Positions 45,588 to 58,127 of a stretch of 64,000 nt of DNA are shown in pieces. Numbering within the stretch: position 1 is the first letter of the stretch; every line of letters starts with the position of its first letter. Source of the stretch: Gerris lacustris. Its lineage: Eukaryota; Arthropoda; Insecta; Hemiptera; Gerridae. The notes under the pieces were generated by a model that was not told the DNA's origin, did no database searches, and was given only the letters and a program-made list of their open reading frames with translations. The stretch covers positions 61,751,307 to 61,815,306 of the forward strand of contig OX578276.1 of assembly GCA_951217055.1 (NCBI GenBank), given 5' to 3'. A program made the translations under genes and the position numbers.

Positions 45588-48295
45588 ATAACAATTTAAT
45601 GATAAATAAAAGTAAATTTTATTGTAAAATACTCGTACATTGCGTTTAAGCTAAAACATATCAACTTTAATAAATCCACAAATACATGCAACAAATATTA
45701 ATTGAACTAAATATAATGTTCTTATTCTTACCAAGAGCCGTTTTATGAACTTTGGACACTCCTAGATAAATATTAAATGTATATGTCCATATATTATATT
45801 TCTAAGTTTTATAATTAATTATGGCTAAAAAGAACTTGCATACCTTATCGCTGTGGATCGGCAGATGTCAATATTTGAATATGAATAGGTGATTCGATTT
45901 GGTATACTTCTGGGATAAGTTTCTCCCGGATATTGCTGGCAAAAGTGCCAGCAAGCAGTCGGTGTGGTGTGTATTGCTGGGTATATTAAATAGAAGTTGC
46001 TTACCAAGTCTATTGGACTTAATACACAGAGTTTGTACGCATTTTGGGCTTAATTACGAAGATGAGAGCATCGCAAGATATTTTCAGATGGTATAGTTAC
46101 TAGCAATTCTAACATTGGCCATTACGCGGCAGGTGTTACCAGGAATTTCGAGTAGGATGTAAGATAGTTGACCTGGGGTGTTAGATAACTCAATGGTGCA
46201 GGGGGGACCACATTTATCCATAGGTTGTAAGAATAAATTGCGCTGGTTCAAACATGGAAAATAATTGTTTGCTAAGTAGGGTTCAAAATAAAAAGAATAA
46301 ATTTAAAAGAAAACCAAAGGACCGTGTATTTTAAAATATAAATCTTGGAATAATAAAAACAGTAAATTAAAATAATCTTATCTAGAGGTAGTCGGTGATG
46401 AATCGGTGTGATGTGGTGTGTTGTATGGCTAAGCTGGGTTGTATGGCAAAGCTGGGTTGTATGGCGTAAAATAGGTGTATCTCGTACAGAAGAGATGTAT
46501 AATTAAATCTGCCTGTTCGGCTGGTTACGGCATCAATCCCAGATAAGTGCGTTGTAGGTGGCTAGATGCATGGACTAGCCACTAATTGAATAAGGTGAGT
46601 GCGACACTGACAGTTCAGCTGCTCGTAGTACACTGGCTAGGGGGGAGGGGGGCTCCATCCTCCTAGACGAGATTGTGTGGCGAATGCACATCGGACTTGG
46701 ACCCTAGATAAGATTAATTAAACCTCTAGACAAAGAATAATCCTCCTAAAAACTGACTCTAAATAAAATAAATAAACATAATGATAAATAACGCGAAACA
46801 TTTCTTTCGGATATTGTTTTGTCCCAACATGGGGCTATGAGTACATACTTGCAGATATTTAAAAAAATCGATTTTTTATGGCTGTTAGTATCTACATTTA
46901 AAAGGTAAAAAACTTATTTTTTATTGTTGAATTACTGTCCATATTATTCCAAAGCTCTAACATATTATGCAATTTGAGTGAGCCAGTTAGTTTGGGGGAT
47001 AGAAATTTTAGAGAGGGGATCTAGCCTATTCAGACATGTAATGACCCCTCTTACATGTAAAGGGGTTATAATTATTTTCCATGTTTAGAATTTTGAGAAA
47101 CCAATTTAAAATGGCTTTAAAGATTATATGAGACATGTGTTTCACTCTTATTTCTGGTTGTAGTTCAGGCAGAGCATGCATTCTTTTAAGAATGGAAATG
47201 ACATTTCTCTAATTCTTCGTGGTCCTTGGGAGCCCAGATTACTACACAATACAAAACCTTGTTTACTACTATTAAATCCAGCAGCCCCACGTGATACTGC
47301 CACGAGTGATAAATTTTTTATAGCAAAGGGTGCACGGAACCGATTTTGCAGCAGAGTTAAAAGATGGAGATTAGATTATGTAAACTTAATGTCACGAGAT
47401 ACGCATAACTCTTCACTATTTCTATTGTTTCTTTTTTTGTAGTAGAATTTTGGTTTTATTTTGGGGCTTTTTTTAATATTACGATCTTGGTTTTCTTTGT
47501 ATTTACTTCTAAACTGTTAATTCTGCCAGTATTCAGCTGGGATAATTATCAAACAGTTTAGCAACGCAGGAGTGTGTCCACTTGACTATTGACACTTTAG
47601 CGACTACAACATCTACTGAAAGGTCACATTTGTACAGGCAGAAAAAAGGGGTGCACAAAACACAACAACAAAAAGGGGTAACAAGTCAGTGCACTTAAAC
47701 TTAAACGCTTAGTTATGGGAAGGATCATATTAGCAGTACATGCTGATCAGTTACGTGTCCCTCCACATCTAGGGAACATGCTAAAGAATAGTTACTTGTA
47801 TTATAGTCGTGTCTTAAACTCTAACATAATACACGAAGACCGATGTAAAAAAATGAAGTTTCTTCTGTTAAAAATAATCCTTAAATTAATTTGGTCAAAG
47901 TCTTAAGAACAAACTTTCAGAAGATAAAAAGGAATTATAAGTTTGCACTACGCGAGGCTATCTTCAGGAAGTATGTGAAAGTATTTTTTCTTAGAAAAAC
48001 ACATATGAAGTAGGAAGAGAGTATTTATTTTTTCTGATGCGCAAAATTGTGAAAAAGAACGTGCAGTTAATCGCTTTATACAGTGAGATTTTAACTCTAG
48101 TATAATTTATCGAGGATTTAAAGGTTTGAGATGGTTCAAGGTATATATGATTTGTTATGCCCATGCAAATGTACTAATCTATCCTTTTACGTATGCAGTT
48201 TAAGTATTAGTACCAATATAGTAAGCTTACTGTTTGAAAACTCGTTTTTACATTGTTTTAGTATTGCATAATGACAATGACCAGAGAGGTTCGTA
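45588..48295. other. Intergenic region, largely unclassified
   Basis: No gene I can name. An 18-bp unit (GTTGTATGGCAAAGCTGG) repeats three times at about 46428-46472. Two patches of more balanced composition (46000-46250, 46380-46700) and an open frame of about 88 codons at 47176-47442 have no recognisable product; they may be old transposon sequence. Confidence 0.35.
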
Positions 48296-48600
48296 GAAAG
48301 TAACACAACAATATTGTCACCACAATTTTATATTAAAATTCACAAACGCGTTTCGACGTATAATATCATCTTCAGTGTGCTTGTTAACTTAGTAAGAGTG
48401 AATTATGTACTAAGCTAACTATTTTACAAACTTTTATGACAAACTAATAGTACAAAGTGGGGGTAGACTAGGGCTTTGTGGGTAGAAGAATTACGAAAGG
48501 AACATGGTAAGGAATATGAAGTTGAGGTCCAAGGTGGAACCCAGTAAAGGTATGGGTCAGGTATAACATTTTTGTCTTTCATCTGCTTATGCTAAAAAAT
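48296..48600 (-). mobile_element. Penelope-type 3' end, second family
   Basis: Minus strand carries CTGAAGATGATATTATACGT followed by CGAAACGCGTTTGTG, the characteristic Penelope 3' signature. The flanking sequence resembles the 3' UTR text of the 43-44.6 kb element only loosely. No endonuclease frame found. Confidence 0.55.
48341..48379 (-). ncRNA. Hammerhead-ribozyme-like motif, second Penelope family
   Basis: Reading the minus strand: CACA (stem I), CTGAAGA, an extra T, stem II GAT/GTC, GAA, stem III AC-(GC)-GT, cleavage base T, then TGTG completing stem I. The same layout as 44525-44570 with different stem sequences, so pairing is kept by covariation. Confidence 0.6.
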
Positions 48601-48663
48601 AATTATTTGTATTACCATAACTAAAATTGTACCTTACAACTACCAGACATTATTTTAAAAAAT

Positions 48664-48930
48664 GACTGTCAATTGGTCTGGCACATAGCTTCCTCGCATC
48701 CTATCACCTACTTTATTGATTTTATGCTTTTACAAGCCATTAGTGCCTAATTATTCAATTTTTACTCCGTTCTTTAAATCTGTCAAAATTGATTTGATTT
48801 TTTTCAGTAATTAAAATATCAATTTAGCAAAATTTAAGAGCACAGGTGGTTAACATTTATCTGGGGCTCACTTCGGGCTCCAATTTACAAACAATGCAAA
48901 TTTTATAAAAATTATCATTTAGTAATAAAA
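48664..48930. repeat. Family F copy, truncated
   Basis: Starts TGTCAATTGGTCTGGCACAT and breaks off after AATTTTATAAAAATTATCAT. The next copy starts about 60 bp further on. Confidence 0.65.
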
Positions 48931-48983
48931 TGTGTCTGCAAAATCAGGAAAGATTTATTTAGTATTCATTATACACAAAGTAA

Positions 48984-49556
48984 AAATAGTCTGCTAATTA
49001 TTGTGGCACATAGCTTCCTCGCATCCTATTTTTGTTCAATTTAATGATGTTATGCTATTACAGCCTATTAGTGTCAAATATTATTTAATTTTCCCTAGTT
49101 TAAAAATCTCAAAATTGTTTTTATTTTTTACATGAATTAAAGTATCAATTTAGCCAAATTTGAAGAGCGCAGGTGGTTTAAACTAATCTGGGGCTATCTG
49201 CAGGTCACTTTTGACAAATTATCAAAATTTCATAAAAATCAGATGAGTTCTTTTGAAGATATAGGTGTAAATAAATAAATATTTGTGTGCATGTTGAAGA
49301 GAAACAAATGGGCGCAGAAGGTTGGAACTTATATCGGACCAACAATGGGCTAATTGTGACCAACTACCCAAATTCCATTTATATCTTGCAAATCCTTATA
49401 TATCTTGCAAATTTAATTAGAATCGGACCATAAATGTTCCCTGGTGGCTGAAACGGATTTCTGTATTGAAATGTTTTAAATCGGGGACAAAATATTTTCG
49501 TTTTTCAGAACTTTCACATAGCTTCGGTTACCTTCGATAAGCTCGGAAGCAAAATT
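48984..49556. repeat. Family F copy
   Basis: From GCTAATTATTGTGGCACATA to TAAGCTCGGAAGCAAAATTG, with GGTGTAAATAAATA, GCGCAGAAGGTTGGAACTTA and TTTTCAGAACTTTCACATAGC between. It carries a small internal duplication (TATATCTTGCAAAT twice near 49380-49410). Confidence 0.7.
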
Positions 49557-49599
49557 GCTTTTAATCTTTATTTAAAAGAAAAGATAAATTATTATTTAT

Positions 49600-50249
49600 G
49601 ATAACAATATTTGTTAACATTGCCAATACAAAATACAGTAAACTGTTTTTAATTTTTGTTATTGTTAACGTGTTATATGTTTGTGAACCTCCTTATTTAA
49701 AAATTGAACTTTTACCGTAAAAGAGCGTATAAAAATTTTCCAGGTTAAAAGTTCTTAAAAAGTAACAATTTAAATGACCGATATCAATCAATAAAAATAG
49801 AAATAGGTGGGATGTTAAACGCACATTATGCAAATTCAAGGATTTATAGCGCATTAACCACAGTTGTACTTTTCTTTTTCTTTTAAAAATAAATCACTAA
49901 TTTAGTTTTAAATTAGTGATTAATGATTTGAGATTAGTGAAACTAAAATTACTTTTTGAATATTTGATCAGCACTAGATTGTGACTAACCTCATATTGAA
50001 TGGCAATAAGAAATGGGAATAGCGACTGTTGATAGTTAGCTAATTAGCTATAACTTATTAATTATCTTTTTGAAGAATAAAATCTGTACTACCTTTAATA
50101 GTGCGTTTACTTCAGCATAAAACTAGTTAGTTGTTCTATCTTTCTTTAAGAGCAAACCAATTAAAGAGATAAATGAACAAAATTCTTTAAAAAAATGTAT
50201 TATAAAAAATTACAAACTTATAGTTATATTACAAAACATTTTGTGACAA
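49600..50249. repeat. 3' flank of CPR5, duplicated at CPR6
   Basis: Matches 62270-62912 in order, with words TAACATYGCCAATACAAAAT, AGAGTTCTTAAAAAG, GTTTACTTMAGCATAAAACT, ATGTATTATAAAAAATTACA and TTATATTACAAAACATTTTG. Non-coding. It marks the extent of the CPR5/CPR6 segmental duplication. Confidence 0.8.
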
Positions 50250-51560
50250 TCAATGATGGAGAGACACATATTGATGAGAGGTGCCATGGTGTTTGTCATG
50301 GTGAAGATCGAATTTATGTACAGGTGGTACAACTTGGTAATGAGGATAGTGAGCTTCTTGATGAGCAGGATAATGAGAGGCATAATTATTATAATCATGA
50401 TGGTGAGGTTGATAAGACCATGAATGAGTACCATGTTGTGATTCGTAGTGGTGAGGTTCATGATGATAGTCTGCTGGATGGTGAGCATGTCCAATCTTAT
50501 CAACATGTGCTATGAATCCCTGGTGTTTATCAGCTGTGTAGTGAACAATTCTTTCAGTACCGTCAGCTTCTTTCAGCTTGTAGTATCCTTTGACTCCTCC
50601 GTGTCCATCACCGGACTCTTTGGCTTCCTTGATATCACCTGTGTGGGCGTCATGTACTCCATACTCGTACTGGAATGGAGTTGGTACCTGTAAAGTAATT
50701 CATTCCTTTATTCCAATTAAATTTTTAGAATTTTTTTAAATTCATAAATGGTACTAAGCATCCAAAAAAACTACTAATATTGTTAAATATATCAATCTTC
50801 GTTTTTATTTTTCTTAAACGTAGTAGATATAGAGAGAAATTTAGTTGTAGCGCAAAATTTAATTTTAATATATTTACTTTTTTAATGTCCCTTGTTTCAA
50901 ATTAATTGGTTTTTAAAGAAAGTGTGTTAGATAGTCTGTAGTCTGTATATACTAACGGGCCGATTAGGATTATATTTCGCATACAAGTTCAGAAAAATAA
51001 TCCGCTGAAGTGAACACAAAAAATAAAACATTATATTTTAAAATTTGGGGCGCTACCTAAAAGTCTGAAAGAAAGTCAAAACAAATCATTTCTTGAAAAT
51101 AGTTCCGACGACGGATATATGATTGTAATAGAAATTTGAACTACGATTCTTCATTAGATAATTCTATATCTTCTAGAAAAATACACATTCTATAATATAT
51201 GTCTATAATATATATGTATACACATTATTAAAAATCAGTTATTCAAGCTATTTAAAACACATTATTTTAATTTGCGTTAATCTTACGTAATGTTTAGCAT
51301 GCTCGTATTCATGTGCTGAGCAAACAGCAGCTACTCCAACCAAAACAAGACACTAAAACAAAGAAGAGAAAATCATGAGTTATAATAGTGTACATTCGTT
51401 TTCTTTTATCATTTAAGCAACTTTCATTATTGATTTGTCTATTATTTTTTTTTTGTTTTTTTTTGATTCCTTAAAATATAATTTAGACTTATTATTATTA
51501 ACTTTATTTTTTGCTTTGAAATATCAAGAGAAAACTGTTTACCAGGTTGATGTTATTCAT
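50250..51560 (-). CDS. CPR5: RR-2 cuticular protein, three exons, 173 aa
   Basis: Secreted chitin-binding cuticle protein. Minus-strand exons are 51560-51543 (MNNINL), 51352-51287 (22 codons) and 50687-50250 (145 codons plus TGA at 50252-50250). Donors GTAAAC and GTAAGA, acceptors TTTAG and TACAG; phase-0 introns of 190 and 599 bp. The last exon has no early in-frame start codon, so a simple ORF scan misses it, but the frame is open throughout. The signal peptide is predicted to end after residue 19 (AVCSA/HEY). The RR-2 domain starts VPTPFQYEYGVHDAHTGD and is followed by a His/Tyr-rich linker (HHEPHHYESQHGTHSW) and the common tail ending HQYVSLHH. The last exon is almost identical to that of CPR6. 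Confidence 0.94.
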
Positions 51561-51606
51561 TGTGAGTTTGGCAGTGTTGTGATGGTTAATCAATGGTGTA
51601 GGTGGG

Positions 51607-51708
51607 TATTTATATCGAAGTAGGAAATATTAAAAATGACCTTCATATCTCACTCCATTGTACCATGTCGTAAAAGTCAATCACATTTTCCTTACACGCT
51701 TGCATTAA
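51607..51708 (-). promoter_or_regulatory. CPR5 TATA box and conserved upstream block
   Basis: TATAAATA lies at 51614-51607 (minus). The block at about 51648-51708 matches the CPR4 upstream region, with GCGTGTAA, ATGTGATTGA, CAATGGAGT and GGTCATT in the same order and similar spacing. The Exd/Hox-like word of CPR4 is altered here (TGATTGAC). Confidence 0.6.
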
Positions 51709-51719
51709 CCTTACTATGT

Positions 51720-52880
51720 ACATTGGTCAATATTGTCACATATTTACTATTAATCTCTTTTGCTGTTTTTTCTTAAATAGTTATCAGTGGTTGTGGAATG
51801 TGGAAGTAGAAAGTAAGGAAGGTCGGAAGAAAAGAATGGCTTAAAATATCTCGAGTTATAGTATATTAGAATTCTATATTAGAAATATTTAGTCTGAACT
51901 GGGTTCAAATAATCCCAAATATAATGTACTATAGCATACGATAACTGATATTTTTGCACAGTTGATTTCTGTTTTTGATTCAGTTGAATTCTGAATCAAT
52001 TATATAATAATAATAAATTTTATTTAAAAAAAAAAATTCAAAATTTCTTTTATGATAAATGAAATTTTACAATAAATACATAATTGTTTTTACTTATTAC
52101 TTTAAAAATGTATTTATTTAATAGCTACAAAAACTATTTGCTTGAGCGTGGCTATATCATTAAGTATTTTTAAATATAATGTATACTTGGATATTAAAAA
52201 AGTCTAAAATCTAAAGTATTCTATATATGAAACATTTCTAAGAAGATGGTAGGAAAGTATTTATAAAATACAATGAATGATGTAATATTGACATAATGAT
52301 ATTTAAAGGTTGTGACTTGTTTAGAATCTCCATAATAATAATAATTTTAACATAAAATAGTATATTAAATAATAAAAATCGGTCCTATAAATCGAACAAA
52401 ACTTACCTATATAGATATTAATACTGTACTTAAATCCCATAATATCTCATTTATTTATTTATTATTTTATTTTTTCAAAATAATAAATTGTCTGCAAAAT
52501 ATCAATGTGTCAGCAAAAGTTGAAAATGTCAGCAAAATAAAAAACAGACTGTAACATTTTAAGACAATTTTACTACAAAAAGGTTACTACATCGCAGGTT
52601 ATAAACTCTCCCACAATGTTCATTTTTATATATTTAAGCGTAATATTCTGCTAAACATTTATATCTTTTTTGAAAATAACAAATAATTATAGTAATAAAT
52701 CATAAAATTTGATTTATTACTACAGTGATTATTTTTTTTAAAAAATCGAGAAAATTGATATAAAAAACAGCTGTTAATAAAAAAAGTGGCAACACTGAAT
52801 TCTTTTTGCTTTTGTTTTGTTTTCTTGATGACTCAAACTTTCGTTTTTTTACAACTTTAATTTCTTTAAATCTTTTATAT
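51720..52880. other. Upstream region of CPR5, no gene recognised
   Basis: AT-rich. Near 52490-52545 the word TGTCAGCAAAA recurs two to three times. Nothing else supported. Confidence 0.35.
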
Positions 52881-53860
52881 TAAAGGGGATATAATAATTA
52901 GTGCAATTTTTCTGCCGTTAGTAGATAAAATATTGTTTGTAATTATACAGCAAAGAAAACATTCCTGACTCGCTTAAAGATTACCTACTTCGGTTACACC
53001 TTAGCAGGTAGTTAACATTTTCCTGCCTCGGCCTCGCCTCGTCTGTAAATTTGTTTAGCCTATCCTCGCCTTCGGCTCGGAACTAAAACTTAAAAACTTG
53101 TCAGCAAAATTCCATTTTGCTGCCTAGTAACATAAGTAACATATTTACTTGCGGTAGCAAAATGAGGCATTATTGAACTGAGTTCGGACAGAAAACTGTG
53201 AGTTTACTGCCTAGGCGGTAAAATAAGAAAAAAATGTTACTGCCTAGGCAGCGAAATGGCTACTTTTCTTAATGTATCCTAGTTACTTCTTTTCTTCTAA
53301 GCAATAGAAGATATATTTAATACTTTTAGTAATATGTTAGCAATAATATAAATAAATATTTTATATCAGCAATGTAATACCGTGTTTTTGCACACTGCAA
53401 TGAGGTACACTATTTGTGTTAGTTACCTTTTACATATTTTTGAAGTTATGTCTGATGTTGGAACAGTTCCTATGTGTCACGCTTGCGTGGCACATCCCTA
53501 GGTGTCTCTCACTAACACAAATTGAGTAAATATTTTATATTGCGTGCATTATTCATTCAGAAGTTTTGTGTGTTATAAACGTGTGTTTTGTATTATGTTG
53601 TGATTCAGTTTACTATTCACTTATTGTTATTAACATTAATTTAGTTAATACATATATTATTATCTTATTAATATAACATAGTAATTAACTATGTTATGTA
53701 TACTATAAAGATAGTATTTTAGCAGTTTCATTTTTCTGTCACCCGTAGATAAAATATTGTATGCACAACAAGGCAGAAAAGGAAACATTTCTGCCCTCAT
53801 TTATTCATTGCCTACCGAGGCGAAGCCGAGGCAGACAAATAGGTAAATTTAACTGCCGAG
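52881..53860. repeat. Family J region with duplicated GTAGATAAAATATTGT module
   Basis: A module starting GTAGATAAAATATTGT and leading into CCTACY-rich text occurs at about 52920-52995 and again at 53746-53850. Between are CTGCCTAGG words (three times), CGAGGC/GCCTCG-rich text and TTCGGCTCGG. TACCGAGGCGAAGCCGAGGC at about 53816 is the core of the 36-bp array at 21.2 kb. Confidence 0.6.
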
Positions 53861-54240
53861 GCTTATTACACTGTTCTGCAAAAAAAGCCTCAGAATGAAA
53901 ATTTCCTTTGCTATAGTATTTTTGTGTGCTGAATCCGAATCTAAAGTCAAAATTTCTCCTATACGTACAGTTTTCTTGGAAAATGCGCCTAAAGTTAGGA
54001 AAAATGTAGTTTTTGGGGGGGTTTTCGACGCAATTTTTCGCCCAAAAATGTTGTTCTAGCTTTTATAATTTTGGAGCAATAAGTGTTTTTATGACCAAAG
54101 GTATGCGTTCTTAAAAAAATCATAAAATTTGACCGTGTGGGAGAACGGTTAAGATTTTACCCATGGTTTATATAGCGTTTTTTGTAGCCCTTGAGGCGTA
54201 GAACAACCTACTTAATTTTTTCTCATATATCGCCAGTCAC
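53861..54240. repeat. Unnamed repeat ending CACCCTGTATA
   Basis: The right border reads ATATCGCCAGTCACCCTGTA, resembling in reverse the left border of the family G fold-back at 55952 (TACAGGGTGACCCGCGATA). No left partner found. Confidence 0.45.
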
Positions 54241-54674
54241 CCTGTATACCATGTATATGAGAAAGAGATATACAGGATAATGAAATATCGAAGAGATACT
54301 TATTGTGAAACAGGTATTCTCAGGTGTTTGACAAGTTGTCTTCAATTAACATCAAGAAATAATTCATGATATACATTGGGTTGAACGGAACCGTAGGGAA
54401 AATTAAATGTTGGGTAATCAAGATTGTACTTACGTGTTAAGCCAAGAAAGCTTACACAAAAATTGACAAAGTTACCTATTTTAAATCCCCAATCGAATCG
54501 ATGTCATAGATCACATATGTGAGCAAACCCGATACACGTTCTATTTACTACTGTACGGGAACCACTTTTTACTATGGGCATCTACTTGATACTGATACAA
54601 TTAATTGATAATTTTAATTTAAATCAAATTATATATTTATTATTGACAACGGAAGACAGACAGAGAAAAAAAGA

Positions 54675-54737
54675 CTCCAACGCTGGGATTCGAGCCACGG
54701 GCCTCCTATATTTCCAGTAAAGATGCTCTAGCCCCCC
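54675..54737 (-). pseudogene. tRNA-like SINE head, partial
   Basis: Minus-strand copy with CATCTTTACTGGAAATATAG then GCTCGAATCCCAGCG. Lacks the first part of the acceptor arm. Confidence 0.55.
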
Positions 54738-54795
54738 TTCTAGTATAGAAAGCTTAATTCGGGACTAGGTATCGTTAACGACAGAGGAAATTATT

Positions 54796-54872
54796 CTCCA
54801 GTGTAGCTTAGTTGGCTAGAGCATCTATACTGGAAATATAAGAGGCCCGTGGTTCGAATCCCGGTGCTGGAG
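54796..54872 (+). pseudogene. tRNA-like SINE head (loop reads GGA)
   Basis: Acceptor strand CTCCAGT pairs with GCTGGAG; A box region TAGCTTAGTTGGC; B box GGTTCGAATCC; anticodon loop CTGGAAA would give GGA (Ser). It lacks the long variable arm expected of tRNA-Ser and recurs with conserved flanks, so it is a SINE head rather than a tRNA gene. Confidence 0.65.
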
Positions 54873-55027
54873 TCAATTTTTCTCTGTCTGCCTCCCGTTG
54901 TTAATAATAATTATAATTTGATTTAAATTAAAATGTAAACTTTCCGTAGTATGAATACTACCAAAAACTTAAAAATTGAATTTCTAATTGATTGTACTAA
55001 GTACAGGTACTAATTGGGTACTTTATA

Positions 55028-55230
55028 ATCAGTGGTGTACACAAGTATTTTATCTTGGCGGGGCAAACAAAGCTAGTGGTACCCCCTATATTTTATGCCC
55101 CCTCCCCCCTGTAAGATTTTTTTCCTGTTTTCACCATAAAAAACCCACTCCCTCGTTTTTCTGGCTTGGGACCGACGTTGGCTTTTTTTTTTTTTTTTTT
55201 TTTTAATTTAGTTATTTTCACGCCATGTAT
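55028..55230 (+). repeat. hAT-like end fragment with poly-T
   Basis: Begins ATCAGTGGTGTACACAAG, similar to CAGTGGCGTA ends seen reversed at 57322 and 60295. It ends in a run of T (about 55184-55204). Degenerate. Confidence 0.35.
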
Positions 55231-55309
55231 TTACATTATGCAATTACATGCCATAATTGTCTAATTTATTTGTTTCCCCTGCTTTTTAAATATGTATGTC
55301 AAAATTATT

Positions 55310-55925
55310 TTGCTTTTACTTCCGACCTTACCGAAGGAATGGAAGCTATGTTCCGAAGAAAAAAAACATTTTTAGGTCACCGATTGCAAAAATTCCAAGA
55401 CTAATATCCGTTTCAGACATCAGAGAACATTTTTGGTTCCGGGTCTTTCTGTTGATCGGTCTATCTGTCGCTCAATATTTGCGAACCAACATATCTTAAA
55501 AACTACTCATCCGATTTTATTGAAAATTGGGTGGTAGGTCATAATTAGCCCATTGTTGGTCCCATATAAGTTTCAACCTTCAGTGCTCATTTGTTTCTCT
55601 GCCACATGCGCACAAACATACATTTATTTACACCTATATCTTCAGAAGTACTCAATTGATTTGTATGAAATTGTTTATAGTTTGTCGAAAGTATATAGTC
55701 TGGAGATAGCTCCGGATTAATTTCAACCGTCTACATTCTTTAAGTTTTGCTTAATTGATACTTTAATTCAAGTGAATAATAAAAATAATTTTGGCAGGTA
55801 TAAATAACGGGTAGGAAATTAAATAAATTAGTCGATAATAGGCTGTAAAAGTATACAATAACTCATTTTTACAAAATAGGATGCAAGGAAGCTATGTGCC
55901 ACACAAATTGGCAGAGCATTTTTTA
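55310..55925 (-). repeat. Family F copy, reverse
   Basis: Starts with CTTCCGACCTTACCGAAGG and ends with GGAAGCTATGTGCCACACAA. Intervening blocks match the forward copies in reverse. Confidence 0.7.
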
Positions 55926-56648
55926 ATTATATTGTGTTCTTAATGCAAATATACAGGGTGACCCGCGATAAAATGTCATAACAAAAATGGCGGATTTTAT
56001 GGGTCAAATAGAACAAAAAATATCTAGTAATCATATGCCCATTTCCCAATAGTTCTCGAGATATAGATTTACTTATATCTTCTTTTTAAATGGTTTACGA
56101 AAATTTTCAGAATATGCCCAATATTTCAAAAACTAAATGAAAGAGAAATAAGGCAAAGGAACAATTTTAAAGAGCATAAAAAAACTTTCAGAATCACTCA
56201 TTTAGTTTTAATTTATCAGCTGCTAAGCATCTTTTAAGTTCTGTTACATTTGAAAGTTTGGATTTTTAAAAATTCGACCACGAAATTCCTGAGCTTTCTA
56301 CTCTTAATTGGGGGATGTTAGAAGTGTGGCGATTTCAGGAAAAACTACTACTTTTCATAAGCTTTTAAATGGTATAAATTAACTTTAAGATCAACGGACT
56401 AGTTTTTGAATTATTAGTCTTTTTTATTATTTATTGATCCGGTACAGCTTCGTTTTTGAGATATTCGCAAATAACATTTAAAAACATCACTTTTGGGCAT
56501 GTATCCTTACAATTCTCAAATACTACGCTTTGAGCTTATTATACTCCCTAAAGCAAATCTTGCAGAGACAAATTACTCTAATTGTAGCTCTCTAAACCAA
56601 AGGAGCTAAAAATTAAGCGTTGATGGAGATCACCTTAATGGATTAACT

Positions 56649-58127
56649 CAGGGGTTCTCAACCTTTTAGACACTGCGACCCCCTTTTTAGGTAGACTATT
56701 TCGCCGACCCCCTCTGAATTATTAAGTTAAACAAATTTGTATTTACTCATAACAATCACGTGTAGCTTATTGCAGATTTTGTAAAGTTGAGGGGGGGGGG
56801 GGATTTATGGCGGGGGGTCCGGAAAATTTTGAAAATATAACTCTCAAAACAGCGCTTTTATGCATTTCTGAGGTGAAATTGAATATGAGGAGAATGCAAA
56901 AAAATTGTATTAAAAAAATACAGCGGTATTTTTTCTTTTTTTACTGAATTGGGTCTGGGGGGGGGGGGGGGGGGGGGGGGCAGATGCTTTGCGGGCACGT
57001 GCCCCCTGTGAGGAGAAGATGAAGTGTCAAGGGATGTGTCGCCAATACAACTGCAGACGACGCCCATGACTTACAGTACGATATTGTACTGCAGTAAGCA
57101 TTAGCATAACATTTTCTAACGAATACGTTCTACAACAGTTATTACTTGAGCGCGGATATTTATTTTGTTTATTAGTTGTCCATTTTTTTTGGGGGGGGGG
57201 GGGGGGAGATGCTTTGTTGAATAAGTAGTTCATTTTCTTTTTACCACTACGAATACCCCCTCCCAATCTAAGTGACTTAGAATGTGCCCCCCCCCCCCAG
57301 ACCTAGCCATTGGATACGCCACTGTGTGTGTTACACAAATAAATCCAGATATTAAAAAATTGGTTATTTCAAAACAAGCCAAGTATCACATTGATTGACT
57401 TAAAAAACTAAAAGTAATGTACAATGATTGAGTCTCTTTGTTAAATAAATAACTATAAAACAAATCGCATCCTTCAAACTTTTCAAAACCTCGCATATTT
57501 TTTAGTGTATAATATTATGTACATAAATAACATTGTTTTCTATCACACTTAATTTTTCAATTTTAAATTGTCGTTTTGTTGTCTGGTTAAACATTTATTG
57601 TTACTTTATATTTTTTTCTCTATAGTTTATTCTGTTGTATTATAAAATTATATTTGTTCATATTATATTATATAGAATTTATTAATTATTAAGTTACACC
57701 TGAGATGATTTGAATAGCCTTAAAGCAGCACAGCTTTGAACAAATGAGTCACTTATATTTTCTTTCTTTTATATAAATATTTTTTTGTTTGGATAATCTT
57801 TTTTCTAATATTTTATTCTCTATAGTGTATTCTATTTTATAGTATTTATGTATGATTTCATTAGATATGCTAGTTAGATTATTTAATGACTTTATTAATA
57901 TTTGGATAAGTAATACATGGAAATGAAAAACTAATTATATATTAAGATCACAGAAGGCCGCACTCAAGCTATGCTATTGCGGTTAACCTAACGTTAAGAA
58001 AATGTACCTATGAAAAATTAAATTTAAAAAAAAAAAAAAATTCTCCCTAGATTTCGCGACCCCCCCAGACACGTCCTGCGACCCCCCTGGGGGCAGGGGG
58101 TCGCGACCCACCGGTTGAGAACCCCGG
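56649..58127. mobile_element. Non-autonomous hAT element (1479 bp)
   Basis: Inverted ends CAGGGGTTCTCAACC and CCGGGGTTCTCAACC (14 of 15) with a perfect 8-bp target duplication, GATTAACT, at 56641-56648 and 58128-58135. No transposase frame. The interior contains long G runs and, near 57322, a reversed CAGTGGCGTA-type end, suggesting a further nested element. Confidence 0.9.
56957..56980. repeat. Poly-G run (24 G)
   Basis: Uninterrupted G tract in the hAT element; more runs at 57191-57206 and 58966-58980. Lengths in the assembly may be unreliable. Confidence 0.9.

Larger units (their letters stand above)
54605..54940. mobile_element. Inverted pair of tRNA-derived SINE-like repeats
   Basis: Left arm 54605-54737 and right arm 54796-54940 are reverse complements sharing AATTTAAATCAAATTATA, a TCTCTGTCTG tract, CTCCAACGCTGGGATTCGAG (left) and CGAATCCCGGTGCTGGAG (right). 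Each arm holds one tRNA-like unit, pointing outwards. Confidence 0.75.

Noticed and set aside
47176..47442. Novel small gene of 88 codons
   Set aside because: No signal, domain, splice context or homologue that I recognise; length is within chance.
50195..50515. Plus-strand 106-codon frame over CPR5
   Set aside because: Antisense of the CPR5 last exon; composition follows the His-rich tail read backwards.
52920..53850. LTR pair of a retrotransposon
   Set aside because: The two direct modules are short and diverged, with no TG/CA ends, primer-binding site or coding sequence between.
54796..54872. Functional tRNA-Ser(GGA)
   Set aside because: No long variable arm, weak pairs, and multiple copies with shared flanks show it to be a SINE head.
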